From: Saccharopolyspora gloriosae
GTDB taxonomy: Bacteria > Actinomycetota > Actinomycetes > Mycobacteriales > Pseudonocardiaceae
Length of the DNA stretch: 64,000 bases
Assembly: GCF_022828475.1 (NCBI RefSeq)
Contig: NZ_CP059557.1
Coordinates: forward strand, 1,364,001 to 1,428,000
Direction: 5' to 3'
How positions within the stretch are numbered: the first letter of the stretch is position 1; every line of letters begins with the position of its first letter. A program made the translations under genes and the position numbers. Of the stretch, positions 22,228 through 31,172 are shown piece after piece. The notes below the pieces were generated by a model, which searched no databases, was not told the origin of the DNA, and saw only the letters and a program-made list of their open reading frames with translations.

Positions 22228-23073
22228 ATGCCGGGAAATCGTCACACTTCGGTCCGTTCGCGTCAGGTGGCGGCCGAACTTCGACGTCATCGGGAACGCG
22301 CCGGGCTCAGCTGCACCGCGGCGGGTGCGCGGCTCGGCGTCTCGGGCAGCAAGATCAGCCGAATCGAGACCGGTGTCAGCGGAGTGCAGCTCGACGACGT
22401 CACAGCCTTGCTGCGGCTCTACGAAGTGGGCGAACGGGAACGTGCCGCCCTCGCGGAGCTGGCGCGCAACGCCGGCCGATCCGCCTGGTGGCAGCGACCG
22501 GCCGCCGCTCCGGCGCGCTGGCGGGACTTCCTCGACTACGAGGGCAAAGCGGTCCGGATGCACAGTTTCGAACCGTTGCTGATCCCCGGTCTGCTGCAGA
22601 CCGCCGAATACGCGCGGGCCATCATCTCGGGCATGGAACCGGGGCGTTCCGAAGAGGAACTGGACGATCTGATCGCGACCCGGATGGCGCGGCAGATCAT
22701 TCTGAGCCGATCTCGCGCGCCGCTGTTTCACGCGGTGCTGGAGGAATCGGCGCTGCGCCGCCCGATCGGCGGCCCGGGAGTGATGAAGCGCCAGCTGTTG
22801 CATCTGCTGGTGATGATGGAGTCCGATCACGTCTGCCTGCGGGTGGTGCCGCGTTCGGTCGGCGCCTATCCCGGATTGCAGGGGGCATTTCTGCTTTTGG
22901 AATATGACGGAGAGCCGGACATCGTCTACGTCGAGAACCACCACGCTTCCACTTTTCTGGATTCCGACCGGACGGTGAGTTCGTATCGGGGCGTGCTGCG
23001 CGACATCGTGCACGCCGCCCTCGCCCCCGACGCCGCCGCCGACCTCATCCGCGAAGTCCTCAGCGAGTACTGA
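22228..23073 (+). CDS. WhiJ-like XRE regulator (HTH_31 + DUF5753), no DUF397 partner
   Basis: About 281 aa. Helix-turn-helix in residues 10-65 (AAELRRHRERAGLSCTAAGA, VSGSKISRIETGVSGV), then DUF5753 with the marks LLIPGLLQTAEYARAII, MKRQLLHLLVMME and VVPRSVGAYPGLQGAFLLLEY. Start ATG 22228 has GGGGGAT nine bases upstream; ATG 22207 is an alternative. Unlike the three other loci in this window there is no DUF397 gene next to it; the next gene, 152 bases on, is the KAP NTPase-receiver fusion, which it may control. Confidence 0.87.
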   Translation: MPGNRHTSVRSRQVAAELRRHRERAGLSCTAAGARLGVSGSKISRIETGVSGVQLDDVTALLRLYEVGERERAALAELARNAGRSAWWQRPAAAPARWRDFLDYEGKAVRMHSFEPLLIPGLLQTAEYARAIISGMEPGRSEEELDDLIATRMARQIILSRSRAPLFHAVLEESALRRPIGGPGVMKRQLLHLLVMMESDHVCLRVVPRSVGAYPGLQGAFLLLEYDGEPDIVYVENHHASTFLDSDRTVSSYRGVLRDIVHAALAPDAAADLIREVLSEY

Positions 23074-23225
23074 GCGGCACCGGCCGGAAACCCGCTGAGA
23101 CCGGCTGGTGCTTTCAGGTGGACGTGGTGCGATCCCGGCCGGTCGATGCGCGGCGGCTGCCAGGGTTCCAAGGTCAACTCGGCGGGCCACCGCCGGCGCG
23201 GACCGGAAGAACACCGGGTGATCAG

Positions 23226-25034
23226 ATGCAACGACCGGCGAACGAGTTCGTGGTGCTCAGCGACGAACCGGTCGAGATCGACGCCCAGGACCTGCTCGGC
23301 GTCTCCGAGGTCGCGGCCTCCCTCGTCTCGCTGATCACCGGTTCGCGCGCCTCCGCCCCGTTCACCGTGGCCATCGACGCGGGCTGGGGCATGGGCAAGA
23401 GCAGCCTGATGCGACTGATGCAGGCCCGGCTGACCGCCGAGGACGTCCCCGCGGTCTGGTTCAACGCCTGGACTTCCGGGCCGGACGCGCTCGAAGTGCT
23501 CATCAAATCGGTGCTGCTGCGCTTCGACCGCAACGTCGTGCGCCGCGCCCACCACCGGCTGTTGCGGCGGCGCCGCGTCGTGCTCTTCGGCCGCCTGCTG
23601 CTGGCGGTGAGCCTGAGCCTGTTCGGGTTGCGGCGGCTGGTGGACGAGATCTGGGCGCACCTGTCGGCGGACGCCAAGGGCCGCGACGAGATCCGCGACG
23701 TCGTGCGGGAGATGGCGCAGGAGTGGGTGTCGCGGGGAGGCACCGGTGGTCGGCAGCTCGTGGTGTTCATCGACGACCTGGACCGGTGCTCCGCAGAGGT
23801 CGTGCTGACCGTGTGCGAAGCGATCAAGCTCTACCTGGACGTGCCCGGACTGGTGTTCGTGATCGGCTGCGATCAGGCCGCGCTGGGCCGGAACCTGCGC
23901 GACGGCGACGGCACCAGCGCTCGCGCCGTCGAGTACCTGGAGAAGATCGTGCAGGTCAACTACCAGGTCGCGGTGCCCAGCGGGGACCGCTCGCGGCGGC
24001 TCGTCGAGGGATACCTGCGCAGCACGGGCGCCTCGGAGCTGCTCGGCGAGCAGCTCACGAACCTGTTGGTGTTGCGCGCCAAACGCAATCCGCGGCGGAT
24101 CAAGCGCCTGCTCAACAGCTTCGTGCTGCAGTACCACCTGGATGCGAGGTGGCAGGAGTTCGGCGCCAACGTGCTGTTGCGGATCGTCCTGCTCCAGCAC
24201 TTCTACCCGGAGTTCCACCACCTGCTCGCGTGGCCGGACGGGCGAGATCCGGTGCCGGAGTTCCAGGGTTACGTGGAGATCCGCGAACAAGTGCGCCGCG
24301 GCGAAGTGCTCGCCGGGCACGAGTTGTTCATCTCGCTCGGGGTGAACCCGCCCGCGCCGGAGGAGGAAGGTCCGGCGGTGGTGGAACGGCTGGAGCAGGA
24401 GCTGCCGGTGTGGTACCCGCCGCTCGCCGCCGATCACGAGTTCGTGTCGCTGATCCGGGATCTCGGCGACGACGAGGGGTACGTCAAGTGGCGCAGTCGC
24501 GCGGAGTGGGAATCCGGCATCCTCCCGGGGGCTCCCGCCGACCGGAACATCAATTTCGGTTCGCCGGATACGACGATCCAGGTAGGCGTGATCAAAGGGG
24601 GCATCTTCCTTGATGGGGAGACGCCCTCCAGCGAGTCCCTCGACGGGCTGCGAGTGCTGTGGGTGGACGACGAGGTCGCGGAACCCGTTGCCGAAACCGC
24701 ATTGCACGCCGAGCGGCTCGCGTCCCGTGGTGCCGTCGTGGAGGTCGCCGCCGATCTGCCCGCGGTCCGGGCGGCGCTGCGGAAGTTCCAACCGGACGTG
24801 ATCATCTCGGACATCGCCCGCGCGGAGGCGGAATACGCGGGAATCGACGACGTGCAGGCGTTGCGGCACTCGGGCGACTACTACGGTCCGGTGATCTTCT
24901 ACGCCGCGCGGGTGACTCCGAACCGGCTGCGGCGGGCGAAGGAACTCGGAGCGGAAGGAGTCACCAACGATTCGAGCGAACTCTTCGAGTGGGTCGAGGC
25001 CGTCGCCCGCAGGCAGCGAAAAGATCATCGATGA
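23226..25034 (+). CDS. KAP-family P-loop NTPase fused to a C-terminal receiver-like domain
   Basis: A 602-aa protein. Residues 25-420 form a KAP NTPase: Walker A GWGMGKSS near 53-60, an inserted hydrophobic hairpin at about 115-140 (VVLFGRLLLAVSLSLFGLRR), Walker B VVFIDDLDRC near 178 and the KAP sensor region FVIGCDQAAL. A linker at 440-462 has a beta-rich FGSPDTTIQVGVIKGGIFL segment, like the QAG-x-GGVH linkers of actinobacterial conflict and signalling proteins. Residues 473-600 fold-match a receiver domain: LWVDDE, then VIISD at about 529, but the usual Lys is missing (GAEGVTND). KAP proteins are membrane-linked signalling or phage-defence ATPases. ATG 23226 is the first start before the conserved region; longer readings start at 23118. 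A lone WhiJ-like gene precedes it. Confidence 0.82.
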   Translation: MQRPANEFVVLSDEPVEIDAQDLLGVSEVAASLVSLITGSRASAPFTVAIDAGWGMGKSSLMRLMQARLTAEDVPAVWFNAWTSGPDALEVLIKSVLLRFDRNVVRRAHHRLLRRRRVVLFGRLLLAVSLSLFGLRRLVDEIWAHLSADAKGRDEIRDVVREMAQEWVSRGGTGGRQLVVFIDDLDRCSAEVVLTVCEAIKLYLDVPGLVFVIGCDQAALGRNLRDGDGTSARAVEYLEKIVQVNYQVAVPSGDRSRRLVEGYLRSTGASELLGEQLTNLLVLRAKRNPRRIKRLLNSFVLQYHLDARWQEFGANVLLRIVLLQHFYPEFHHLLAWPDGRDPVPEFQGYVEIREQVRRGEVLAGHELFISLGVNPPAPEEEGPAVVERLEQELPVWYPPLAADHEFVSLIRDLGDDEGYVKWRSRAEWESGILPGAPADRNINFGSPDTTIQVGVIKGGIFLDGETPSSESLDGLRVLWVDDEVAEPVAETALHAERLASRGAVVEVAADLPAVRAALRKFQPDVIISDIARAEAEYAGIDDVQALRHSGDYYGPVIFYAARVTPNRLRRAKELGAEGVTNDSSELFEWVEAVARRQRKDHR

Positions 25035-25102
25035 GCATGTCCGAACTGTCCGAAGTGGACTGACCGGGCTGCTCTGCGCGAGGGGTTTTCTCCCGATATA
25101 TC

Positions 25103-25114
25103 ACCTGATCAGGT
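25103..25114. promoter_or_regulatory. Perfect 12-bp palindrome upstream of a trypsin gene
   Basis: ACCTGATCAGGT in an AT-richer stretch, 126 bases before the protease start. The core CCTGATCAGGTA also occurs at 4034-4045 upstream of a WhiJ-like gene. A second repeat, CGATCAC/GTGATCG, follows at 25137-25156. Possible operators. Confidence 0.4.
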
Positions 25115-25240
25115 AACAACGATCGGCCGTTGTGGACGATCACCGCGCTGTGATCGGCTCTCTCCGCGACACTGTCACGAGCCGGAGGCGGGCCGGTCGT
25201 CCCGACCGCGCCGCAGGGGCTCCGGGGGATGGAGAGCGGG

Positions 25241-26062
25241 ATGACACACACTCTGCGCAGGCGAACCCGGTGGTGGTCGGTGTCGGGAGCGTTCGCTGCG
25301 GCGGCACTGGCCTCCGTCGCGATCACCGCCCCGGCCGTGGCGGGCGCCGCCGCGCCCGAACCGACGTCCGGCGCCCCGACCACCAAGATCGTCGGCGGGG
25401 AGGCCGCGAGCACTGCCGAATACCCGTGGGTCGTCTACCTCACCGACCCCGGAGGCAACCAGTTCTGCGGCGGCACGATCGCCGCGGCCGACAAGGTCGT
25501 CACCGCGGCGCACTGCGTCGCCGGCGCAGCGCCGCAGCTCACCGTCGTCGCCGGTCGCGACGACAAGAGCAGCACCGACGGCACCGAAGCCGAGGTTCGC
25601 GACGTGTGGGTGCACCCGCAATTCCAGAACGCCAGCACCGGCTCCGACATCGCGGTGCTCACGTTGGACCGGGAGCTGACGCAGACCCCGCTGCCACTGG
25701 CGAGCCGGCAGGACGCCGGGCTCTACGAACCGGGCGCGGCGACCACGGTGCTCGGCTGGGGAACCACCACCGAAGGCGGCTCCCCGTCGCGCACCCTCCG
25801 CCAAGCGCACCCGCCGATCAGCAGCGACCAGGACTGCTCCAACGCCTACGGCGGGCAGTTCGACCCGGCCGCCATGGTGTGCGCGGGGTTGCCGGAAGGC
25901 GGTGAGGACAGCTGCCAGGGCGACTCCGGCGGACCGCTCGTCGCCGACGGGCGCCTGATCGGCATCGTCTCCTGGGGCAACGGCTGCGCCCGGCCGGGGA
26001 CACCGGGCGTGTACACCCGCGTGAGCACGTATCACGACGAAGTGCAGGCCCAGCTGGGCTGA
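25241..26062 (+). CDS. Secreted trypsin-like serine protease (S1A)
   Basis: A 273-aa preproprotein. A Sec-type signal (RRRTRWW, then a hydrophobic run to about residue 36, cut near AGAAA) is followed by a short propeptide and the activation junction KIVGGE. The catalytic triad is visible: H91 in TAAHC, D136 in GSDIAVL, S229 in GDSGGP, with Asp six residues before the Ser (DSCQGDS), giving trypsin-type preference for Arg/Lys. Six cysteines fit three disulfides. Start ATG 25241 follows GGAGAG by four bases. Likely an extracellular nutrient or developmental protease. A strong bidirectional terminator follows. Confidence 0.92.
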   Translation: MTHTLRRRTRWWSVSGAFAAAALASVAITAPAVAGAAAPEPTSGAPTTKIVGGEAASTAEYPWVVYLTDPGGNQFCGGTIAAADKVVTAAHCVAGAAPQLTVVAGRDDKSSTDGTEAEVRDVWVHPQFQNASTGSDIAVLTLDRELTQTPLPLASRQDAGLYEPGAATTVLGWGTTTEGGSPSRTLRQAHPPISSDQDCSNAYGGQFDPAAMVCAGLPEGGEDSCQGDSGGPLVADGRLIGIVSWGNGCARPGTPGVYTRVSTYHDEVQAQLG

Positions 26063-26081
26063 ACGCGGGTCGATCGGGGAG

Positions 26082-26118
26082 GTGAGGCCGGGGCGCACGC
26101 CGGGTGCCCCGGCCTCAC
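26082..26118. terminator. Bidirectional terminator between protease and LysE genes
   Basis: GTGAGGCCGGGGC (26082-26094) and GCCCCGGCCTCAC (26106-26118) form a perfect 13-bp stem with an 11-base loop between convergent genes. Confidence 0.8.
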
Positions 26119-26163
26119 TGCGTCCGGCCTCGGAGTCGTCGCGCCGGATCGTTCGGGCGGCGG

Positions 26164-26790
26164 TCAGCCGGCCACGAGGCCCACGGAAATGGTGAGGAAG
26201 GCCGCGGCGCTGACCATGTCCAGGGAACGGGCGATCTTCGGTCGCCGGAGGCGGTCGGCGATCCGGGCCGCGGCGAGGACGATGGTGACCTCCCAGATCG
26301 CGGCCAGTACCAGGAACACCGTGCCCAGCAAGATCAGTTGCAGGGTGGGGGCCGCCGCGGAACCCACGAACTGGGGCAGGAAGGCCAGGCTGAACAGCAG
26401 CATCTTCGGGTTCGTGAGGTTGCTCAGCAGGCCCTGCAAGTACGGGCGGTCGGTGGTGCTGCCGGATTCCAGGCCGTCGCCGGTTTCCTTGCGGGTCAGC
26501 CACAGGCCTCGCACGATCATGACCGCCAGGTAGATCAGGTACGCGGCTCCGGCCCACTTCAAGGTGGCCAGCACCGCGGGATTGTTCGTGATCAGCGTGC
26601 CGAGGCCGCAGATCACCAGTGTCACCTGCAGGATGCTCGCCGTGTGGATGCCCGCGAGGGCGCGCAGGCCGGCGCCGATGCCCTGCCGCAGAGAAGTCCG
26701 CAGCAGCAGGAACGCGTCCACTCCGGGCGTCAGCACCACCACTGCACTGGCCAGCATGAACGCAGGCAGGGTCGTGAAGTCCAGCAGCAT
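26164..26790 (-). CDS. LysE/RhtB-family amino-acid exporter
   Basis: A 208-aa membrane protein with six hydrophobic segments. The family pattern VVLTPGVDAFLLLRTSLRQG in the first loop and GLLSNLTNPKMLLFSLAFLP in the middle identifies the LysE/RhtB translocator superfamily, which exports amino acids such as Lys, Thr or homoserine lactone. The substrate is unknown. ATG 26790 has AAGGAG upstream; an in-frame start at 26880 would add an unrelated basic tail. It lies between two trypsin genes and could export free amino acids made by proteolysis, an inference from position only. Confidence 0.88.
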   Translation of the reverse strand: MLLDFTTLPAFMLASAVVVLTPGVDAFLLLRTSLRQGIGAGLRALAGIHTASILQVTLVICGLGTLITNNPAVLATLKWAGAAYLIYLAVMIVRGLWLTRKETGDGLESGSTTDRPYLQGLLSNLTNPKMLLFSLAFLPQFVGSAAAPTLQLILLGTVFLVLAAIWEVTIVLAAARIADRLRRPKIARSLDMVSAAAFLTISVGLVAG

Positions 26791-27119
26791 GACGTGTTCG
26801 CTCCTTGATCGAGTCGTCGCGCAGGTCGTGCGCGCACGAAGGCGGCCGGTGGGCTGGTGGACCCACCGGTCGAGGTTCACCGGATCGGGGGTGATCTCGG
26901 GTCCGCGGCGTCGCGGACTCCGGTGATCATGGGCGGGGATACGGGACGAACGGCGATCGGCCGCGCTAGTGCGCCGTAGTTTTTCCCGCCAACAACAATC
27001 TTAACGAAAAATTCTCGATGTCCCATGTGAGCTCGCCCTCGTGATCTCCCGGTGACCGGGCGGCTACCGTGTGCCGCCGAGTGCGCTGATCACCAGCGGA
27101 ACGAGTCTTGGAGGTCGTC
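26791..27119. other. Divergent promoter region, LysE exporter / second protease
   Basis: No gene seen in 329 bases. An AT-rich patch at 26975-27025 (runs of T and A) stands out in this GC-rich DNA and probably contains the protease promoter. Confidence 0.45.
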
Positions 27120-27908
27120 GTGTCCGACTGCTCCCGCTCCAGGCGGCGTTCGCTCGCCCGGCTCGCCGCAGGCGGATCGGCGATGGCCGCGGCGATGGCC
27201 GCGCTGGGCGCCCCGGCGGGTGCGGATCCCGCGCAGGAACGGGTGCTCGGCGGCGCGGAGGAGAACGCCGCTCCCTGGGCCGTGGCGCTGACCGACGAGT
27301 CCGGGAACCAGTTCTGCGGCGGCGCCCTCGTCACTCCGATCAAGGTCGTCACCGCCGCGCACTGCGTCGACCGGCGCGACCCGGGACGGCTGCGCGCGAT
27401 CATCGGCCACGCCGACCTGCGCGAGTCCGGCGGAACCGCCGGCTCGGTCGGGGACGTGTGGGTGCATCCGGAGTTCCGAGAGGTCACCGCGGGCCACGAC
27501 GTGGCGGTGCTGACCTTGACCGCTCCCGCGTCGCAGCAACCGCTGCCGATGGCGGAACCCGGCGACACCGCGCTCTACCGGCCGGGAACTCCCGCTCGGG
27601 TCTACGGCTGGGGACGCACCACCGAAACCGGATCGTCCTCGGACGTGCTCCGCTCCGCCGAGGTGCCGATCAGTTCGGACGCGGACTGCCGGGCCGCTTA
27701 TCCGGAGTACGAACCGGGAACGCGGGTGTGCGCGGGAGTGCCGGAAGGCGGCCGGGACGCGTGCGCCGGGGATTCCGGCGGGCCGCTCGTCGCCGCCGGC
27801 AGGCTCATCGGCGTGGTGTCCTACGGCACCGGCTGCGGACGTCCCGGCACGCCAGGCGTTTACACCCGGATCGCGACGGTCGCGGAGGACGTCGCGGCCC
27901 GGTTCTGA
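27120..27908 (+). CDS. Secreted trypsin-like serine protease (S1A), probable Tat export
   Basis: A 262-aa protein close in sequence to the protease at 25241. The signal has consecutive arginines (SRRRSLARLAAGG), fitting a twin-arginine signal, and ends near GAPAGA; the mature start follows ERVLGGAE. TAAHC, HDVAVL and GDSGGP give the triad, with Asp before DACAGDS. The GTG at 27120 has GGAGG five bases upstream. The different signal type suggests the two related enzymes leave the cell by different routes. No propeptide of note. Confidence 0.9.
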   Translation: MSDCSRSRRRSLARLAAGGSAMAAAMAALGAPAGADPAQERVLGGAEENAAPWAVALTDESGNQFCGGALVTPIKVVTAAHCVDRRDPGRLRAIIGHADLRESGGTAGSVGDVWVHPEFREVTAGHDVAVLTLTAPASQQPLPMAEPGDTALYRPGTPARVYGWGRTTETGSSSDVLRSAEVPISSDADCRAAYPEYEPGTRVCAGVPEGGRDACAGDSGGPLVAAGRLIGVVSYGTGCGRPGTPGVYTRIATVAEDVAARF

Positions 27909-28151
27909 GAGCGACCGCGCGGTCTTCTCGGTGAGTGGGACGCCCGGCGGACGGAGGAGCGCGCGCAGGCCGGAGCTGGTTGATCTGGAATGTCCGTTTC
28001 AGCTCCGGTGCGGCGCGTTCGTGAGCAGCACTTCCCGGTTTCGGCGGCCGTTCGGACCAGGCGGCGCCATGTACGCCACCGACGTGGTGTTCGCTACTCC
28101 CATTGCAGGTGACCGCAGGTGTCGTAGCCGGAATGTGATATCCCGTGAGGT

Positions 28152-28619
28152 GTGACCCTGCAACCGCTCGCCACCGCAGTCCACCGCGCCTACACGGCCG
28201 ACCTCGACGCCGAGGACTTCTACCGCATGCTCCGCCTGCGCGTGGACGTGTTCGTGGTCGAGCAGAGCTGCCCGTACCCGGAGCTCGACGGCCGGGACCT
28301 GGAGAACAGCACCAGGCACTTCTGGATCGACTCCGCCGACGGATATGTGCTCGGCTACCTGCGGCTGCTCGAAGACCCCGACGGCACCTTCCGCATCGGC
28401 CGCGTCGCCACCGCCAAAGAGGCCAGGGGGCTCGGCCTCGGGCGCAAGCTGATGCGCGCCGCGCTCGCCGAGATCCAGCGCGCCCCGGCGGCGCTGTCGG
28501 CGCAGACCTACGCGCTGGAGTTCTACCGCGGTTTCGGGTTCGAACCCTCGGGTGAGGAGTATCTCGAAGACGGCATCCCGCACGTCGACATGCACCGATA
28601 CCCCGGTTCGCTGCGCTGA
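28152..28619 (+). CDS. GNAT-family acetyltransferase, ElaA-like
   Basis: A 155-aa acetyltransferase. YRMLRLRVDVFVVEQSCPYPELDG near the N-terminus is the ElaA signature; the acetyl-CoA loop is in GLGLGRKLMRAAL, preceded by RIGRVATAKEARG. Substrate unknown. Start is a GTG at 28152 with GTGAGGTG just upstream. A 9-bp hairpin (27970-27978/28000-28008) lies in the gap before it. The B12 riboswitch begins about 40 bases after its stop and belongs to the next gene. Confidence 0.86.
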   Translation: MTLQPLATAVHRAYTADLDAEDFYRMLRLRVDVFVVEQSCPYPELDGRDLENSTRHFWIDSADGYVLGYLRLLEDPDGTFRIGRVATAKEARGLGLGRKLMRAALAEIQRAPAALSAQTYALEFYRGFGFEPSGEEYLEDGIPHVDMHRYPGSLR

Positions 28620-28659
28620 GCCGACCGGGACGGTTCCTCGGCCGTCCGTGATCTGCGAC

Positions 28660-28835
28660 GATGCTCGCTGGTCCCAGCCAAGGCAGGTCAGGAAGCCGGT
28701 GTGAGTCCGGCACGGTCGGCGCCACTGTGACCGGGGAGCGAATCTCCCTCGCGAGCCACCGGGCGCGTCAGCGAACGCTGCTGCCTGGGAAGGCCGGGGT
28801 TCCGCGTTGATCCGGGAGTCAGGACACTGCCTCGC
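28660..28835 (+). ncRNA. Cobalamin (B12) riboswitch
   Basis: Contains the conserved core in order: GGAAGCCGGTGTGAGTCCGG (28691-28710), GCCACTG (28721-28727), a variable stem, TGGGAAGGCC and GGGAGTCAGGACAC (28814-28827). This is the classic AdoCbl riboswitch pattern. It precedes the chelatase gene by about 50 bases, so expression should fall when cobalamin is plentiful. Exact ends are approximate. Confidence 0.9.
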
Positions 28836-28887
28836 CTTGGCGCAGCCGACATCGGGGCGTCCGACACCCGAGGAAGGAACACCTGGC

Positions 28888-31017
28888 ATGACTGCTCCCG
28901 CGAGCCCGCGTTTCCCGTTCACCGCTGTGGTCGGGCACGACGATCTGCGGCTGGCGCTGCTGCTGAACGCGGTGCACCCGCGCATCGGCGGGGTGCTGGT
29001 GCGCGGCGAGAAGGGCACCGCGAAGTCGACGGTGGTGCGCGCCTTGGCGTCGCTGCTGCCCGCGCTGGACGTCGTGCCCGGCTGCCGCTTCGGCTGCGCC
29101 CCGCAGCGCCCCGACCCGCAGTGCCCGGACGGCCCGCACGCCGAGGTCTCCGGTGTGCAGCGGCCCGCGGAACTGGTGGAGCTGCCGGTGGGCGCCACCG
29201 AGGACCGGCTGGTCGGCTCCCTCGACCTGGAACGAGCGCTGACCGAAGGCGTCAGCGCCTACCAGCCCGGTCTGCTGGCGGCGGCGCACCGCGGCGTGCT
29301 CTACGTCGACGAGGTCAACCTGCTGCACGATCACCTGGTGGACCTGCTGCTGGACGCGGCGGCGATGGGCCGCGCGCACGTGGAGCGCGAAGGCGTGTCG
29401 GTGACGCACGCGGCTTCGTTCCTGCTGGTGGGCACCATGAATCCGGAGGAGGGCGAGCTGCGTCCGCAGCTGCTCGACCGGTTCGGGCTGACCGTGCAGG
29501 TCGCGGCGTCCCGAGACGTGACCACGCGCACCGAGGTGGTGCGCAGGCGGCTCGCGTTCGAAGCGGACCCGGCGGGCTTCGCCGCGCAGTGGGCCGACGA
29601 GGACGCCGACCTGGCGCGGCGGATCACCGAGGCGCGGTCCCGGGTGGAGTCGGTGCGGCTGCCCGACGCGGAGCTGCGGCGGATCTCCGCGCTGTGCGCG
29701 TCGTTCGACGTGGACGGCATGCGCGCCGACCTGGTGCTGGCGCGCGCCGCCGTGGCGCACGCCGCATGGCGCGGTGCCGACGCCGTGGCGGAGTCCGATG
29801 TGGAGGCCGCGGCCCGGCTGGCGCTGCCGCACCGGCGGCGCCGCGACCCGTTCGACGAGCCCGGTGTCGAAGAGGACCAGCTGCAGCAGGCGCTCAACGA
29901 CGCCGCCCAGCACGCCGAGGAGCAGCCGGGCGACGACTCCCCGGACTCCCAGCAGGACGATGGCGGGGAGGAACCGCCGGAAGGCCCCGACGACGGACCG
30001 GGCGGTCCGGGTGGTGGCGCTCCCGACGGCGGACCGGATGACGGTCCGGACGGCCCGGGCGGCGGGGAGGCGCAGACTCCGCCGGAAACGCCCGCGCCGA
30101 ACGGGAACGGCGGCTCCCGGCAGGACGACGGCAACGGTCAGGCGCCCGCGAACAAGCCGCCTGCCGCGCCCGCCCCGGCGTTCCGGGCGCGGCTGCTGGA
30201 AGTCCCCGGCGTCGGCGAAGGCGCCCCCGGGCGGCGATCCCGAGCCCGCTCCCGCAGCGGCCAGGCCGTTCGTTCCTCCACAGTGGACGGACATGGCGTG
30301 CACCTGCCGTCCACGCTGATCGCCGCGGCCCCGCACCAGCGGGCACGCGGGCGCAGCGGACCCGGCCTCGTCCTGCATCGCGGGGACGTGCGGAAGTCGG
30401 TGCGCGAGGGCCGCGAAGGCAACCTCGTGCTGTTCGCCGTCGACGCCTCCGGTTCGATGGCCGCCCGCGAGCGCATGTCCGCCGTCAGCGGCGCCGTGCT
30501 CTCCCTGCTGCGCGACGCCTACCAGCGCCGCGACAAGGTCGGCGTGGTGACCTTCCGCGGCGAGGACGCCGAGCTGGCGCTGCCGCCCACGTCGTCGGTG
30601 GAGATCGCCGCCACCCGGATGCGGGACCTGCGCACCGGCGGCCGCACGCCACTGGCGACCGGGCTGCTCAAGGTCCGGCAGGTCGTCACCACCGAACGCA
30701 CCCGCGACCCGCGCAGGCGGCCGCTGCTGGTCCTGCTCACCGACGGCAAGGCCACGGTTCCCGCCGGTGACGCCGGAACCGGGCGGGCCAGGGCGCAACA
30801 GGCGGTGCGGGATTCGATGCGAGCGGCGGGGCTGCTCGCCGGGCTCGGTGTGGCGTCCGTGGTCGTCGACTGCGAGCAGGGCATGGTGCGCCTCGGCCTC
30901 GCCGCCCAGGTCGCCACCGCACTCGGCGGAGCCTGCCTGCGGTTGGAGGAGCTCTCCGCCGACGCCGTCGCCGGAGTGGTCCGCGCGGCCCGCGACACCG
31001 CCGCCCGCGCCGCTTGA
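28888..31017 (+). CDS. Magnesium-chelatase-like fusion (ChlI-ChlD), putative cobaltochelatase ATPase
   Basis: A 709-aa protein. Residues 1-330 form a ChlI-type AAA+ ATPase (Walker [15 protein letters not shown] near 40, Walker [24 protein letters not shown]). A long acidic Gly/Pro/Asp linker (about 345-430) leads to a C-terminal von Willebrand A domain with the MIDAS start [13 protein letters not shown] and later LVLLTDGKA. This arrangement is annotated as putative cobaltochelatase and would energise CobN, replacing the CobS/CobT pair. ATG 28888 has GAGGAAGGAA upstream and lies directly after a B12 riboswitch, which independently supports the cobalt role. Confidence 0.88.
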   Translation: MTAPASPRFPFTAVVGHDDLRLALLLNAVHPRIGGVLVRGEKGTAKSTVVRALASLLPALDVVPGCRFGCAPQRPDPQCPDGPHAEVSGVQRPAELVELPVGATEDRLVGSLDLERALTEGVSAYQPGLLAAAHRGVLYVDEVNLLHDHLVDLLLDAAAMGRAHVEREGVSVTHAASFLLVGTMNPEEGELRPQLLDRFGLTVQVAASRDVTTRTEVVRRRLAFEADPAGFAAQWADEDADLARRITEARSRVESVRLPDAELRRISALCASFDVDGMRADLVLARAAVAHAAWRGADAVAESDVEAAARLALPHRRRRDPFDEPGVEEDQLQQALNDAAQHAEEQPGDDSPDSQQDDGGEEPPEGPDDGPGGPGGGAPDGGPDDGPDGPGGGEAQTPPETPAPNGNGGSRQDDGNGQAPANKPPAAPAPAFRARLLEVPGVGEGAPGRRSRARSRSGQAVRSSTVDGHGVHLPSTLIAAAPHQRARGRSGPGLVLHRGDVRKSVREGREGNLVLFAVDASGSMAARERMSAVSGAVLSLLRDAYQRRDKVGVVTFRGEDAELALPPTSSVEIAATRMRDLRTGGRTPLATGLLKVRQVVTTERTRDPRRRPLLVLLTDGKATVPAGDAGTGRARAQQAVRDSMRAAGLLAGLGVASVVVDCEQGMVRLGLAAQVATALGGACLRLEELSADAVAGVVRAARDTAARAA

Positions 31018-31085
31018 TTCCGATTCGGTTACGACTCCGGCCAGGCGGAGTAGGAATATCCCGACGTACTTGGTAAGGTGTGCAA

Positions 31086-31172
31086 CGTCCACCTGACCCC
31101 CAGGGGTGGACCACGAAGTGCCCTCGCGCTCCCGATGACCCCCAGGTCGGTCGAGCGCGGGGGCACTTTTTT
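31086..31172 (+). ncRNA. Probable 6C small RNA
   Basis: Two hairpins in tandem, each with a C-rich loop (TGACCCCCAG at 31094-31103 and 31136-31145). The first stem is GTCCACC/GGTGGAC; the second is a 16-bp stem AAGTGCCC...GGGCACTT followed by a run of six Ts, a textbook terminator. A TAAGGT box at 31074-31079 would start transcription near 31086. Two C-loop stem-loops, the second a terminator, is the description of the actinobacterial 6C RNA. The loops here have five C rather than six. Confidence 0.6.

Noticed and set aside
22926-25028. Minus-strand 700-codon reading over the KAP gene
   Set aside because: Antisense to a recognisable NTPase; translation shows no motif.
28530-28560. tRNA-like GGGTTCGAACCC string
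   Set aside because: It lies in frame within the acetyltransferase gene; no acceptor or anticodon stem surrounds it.
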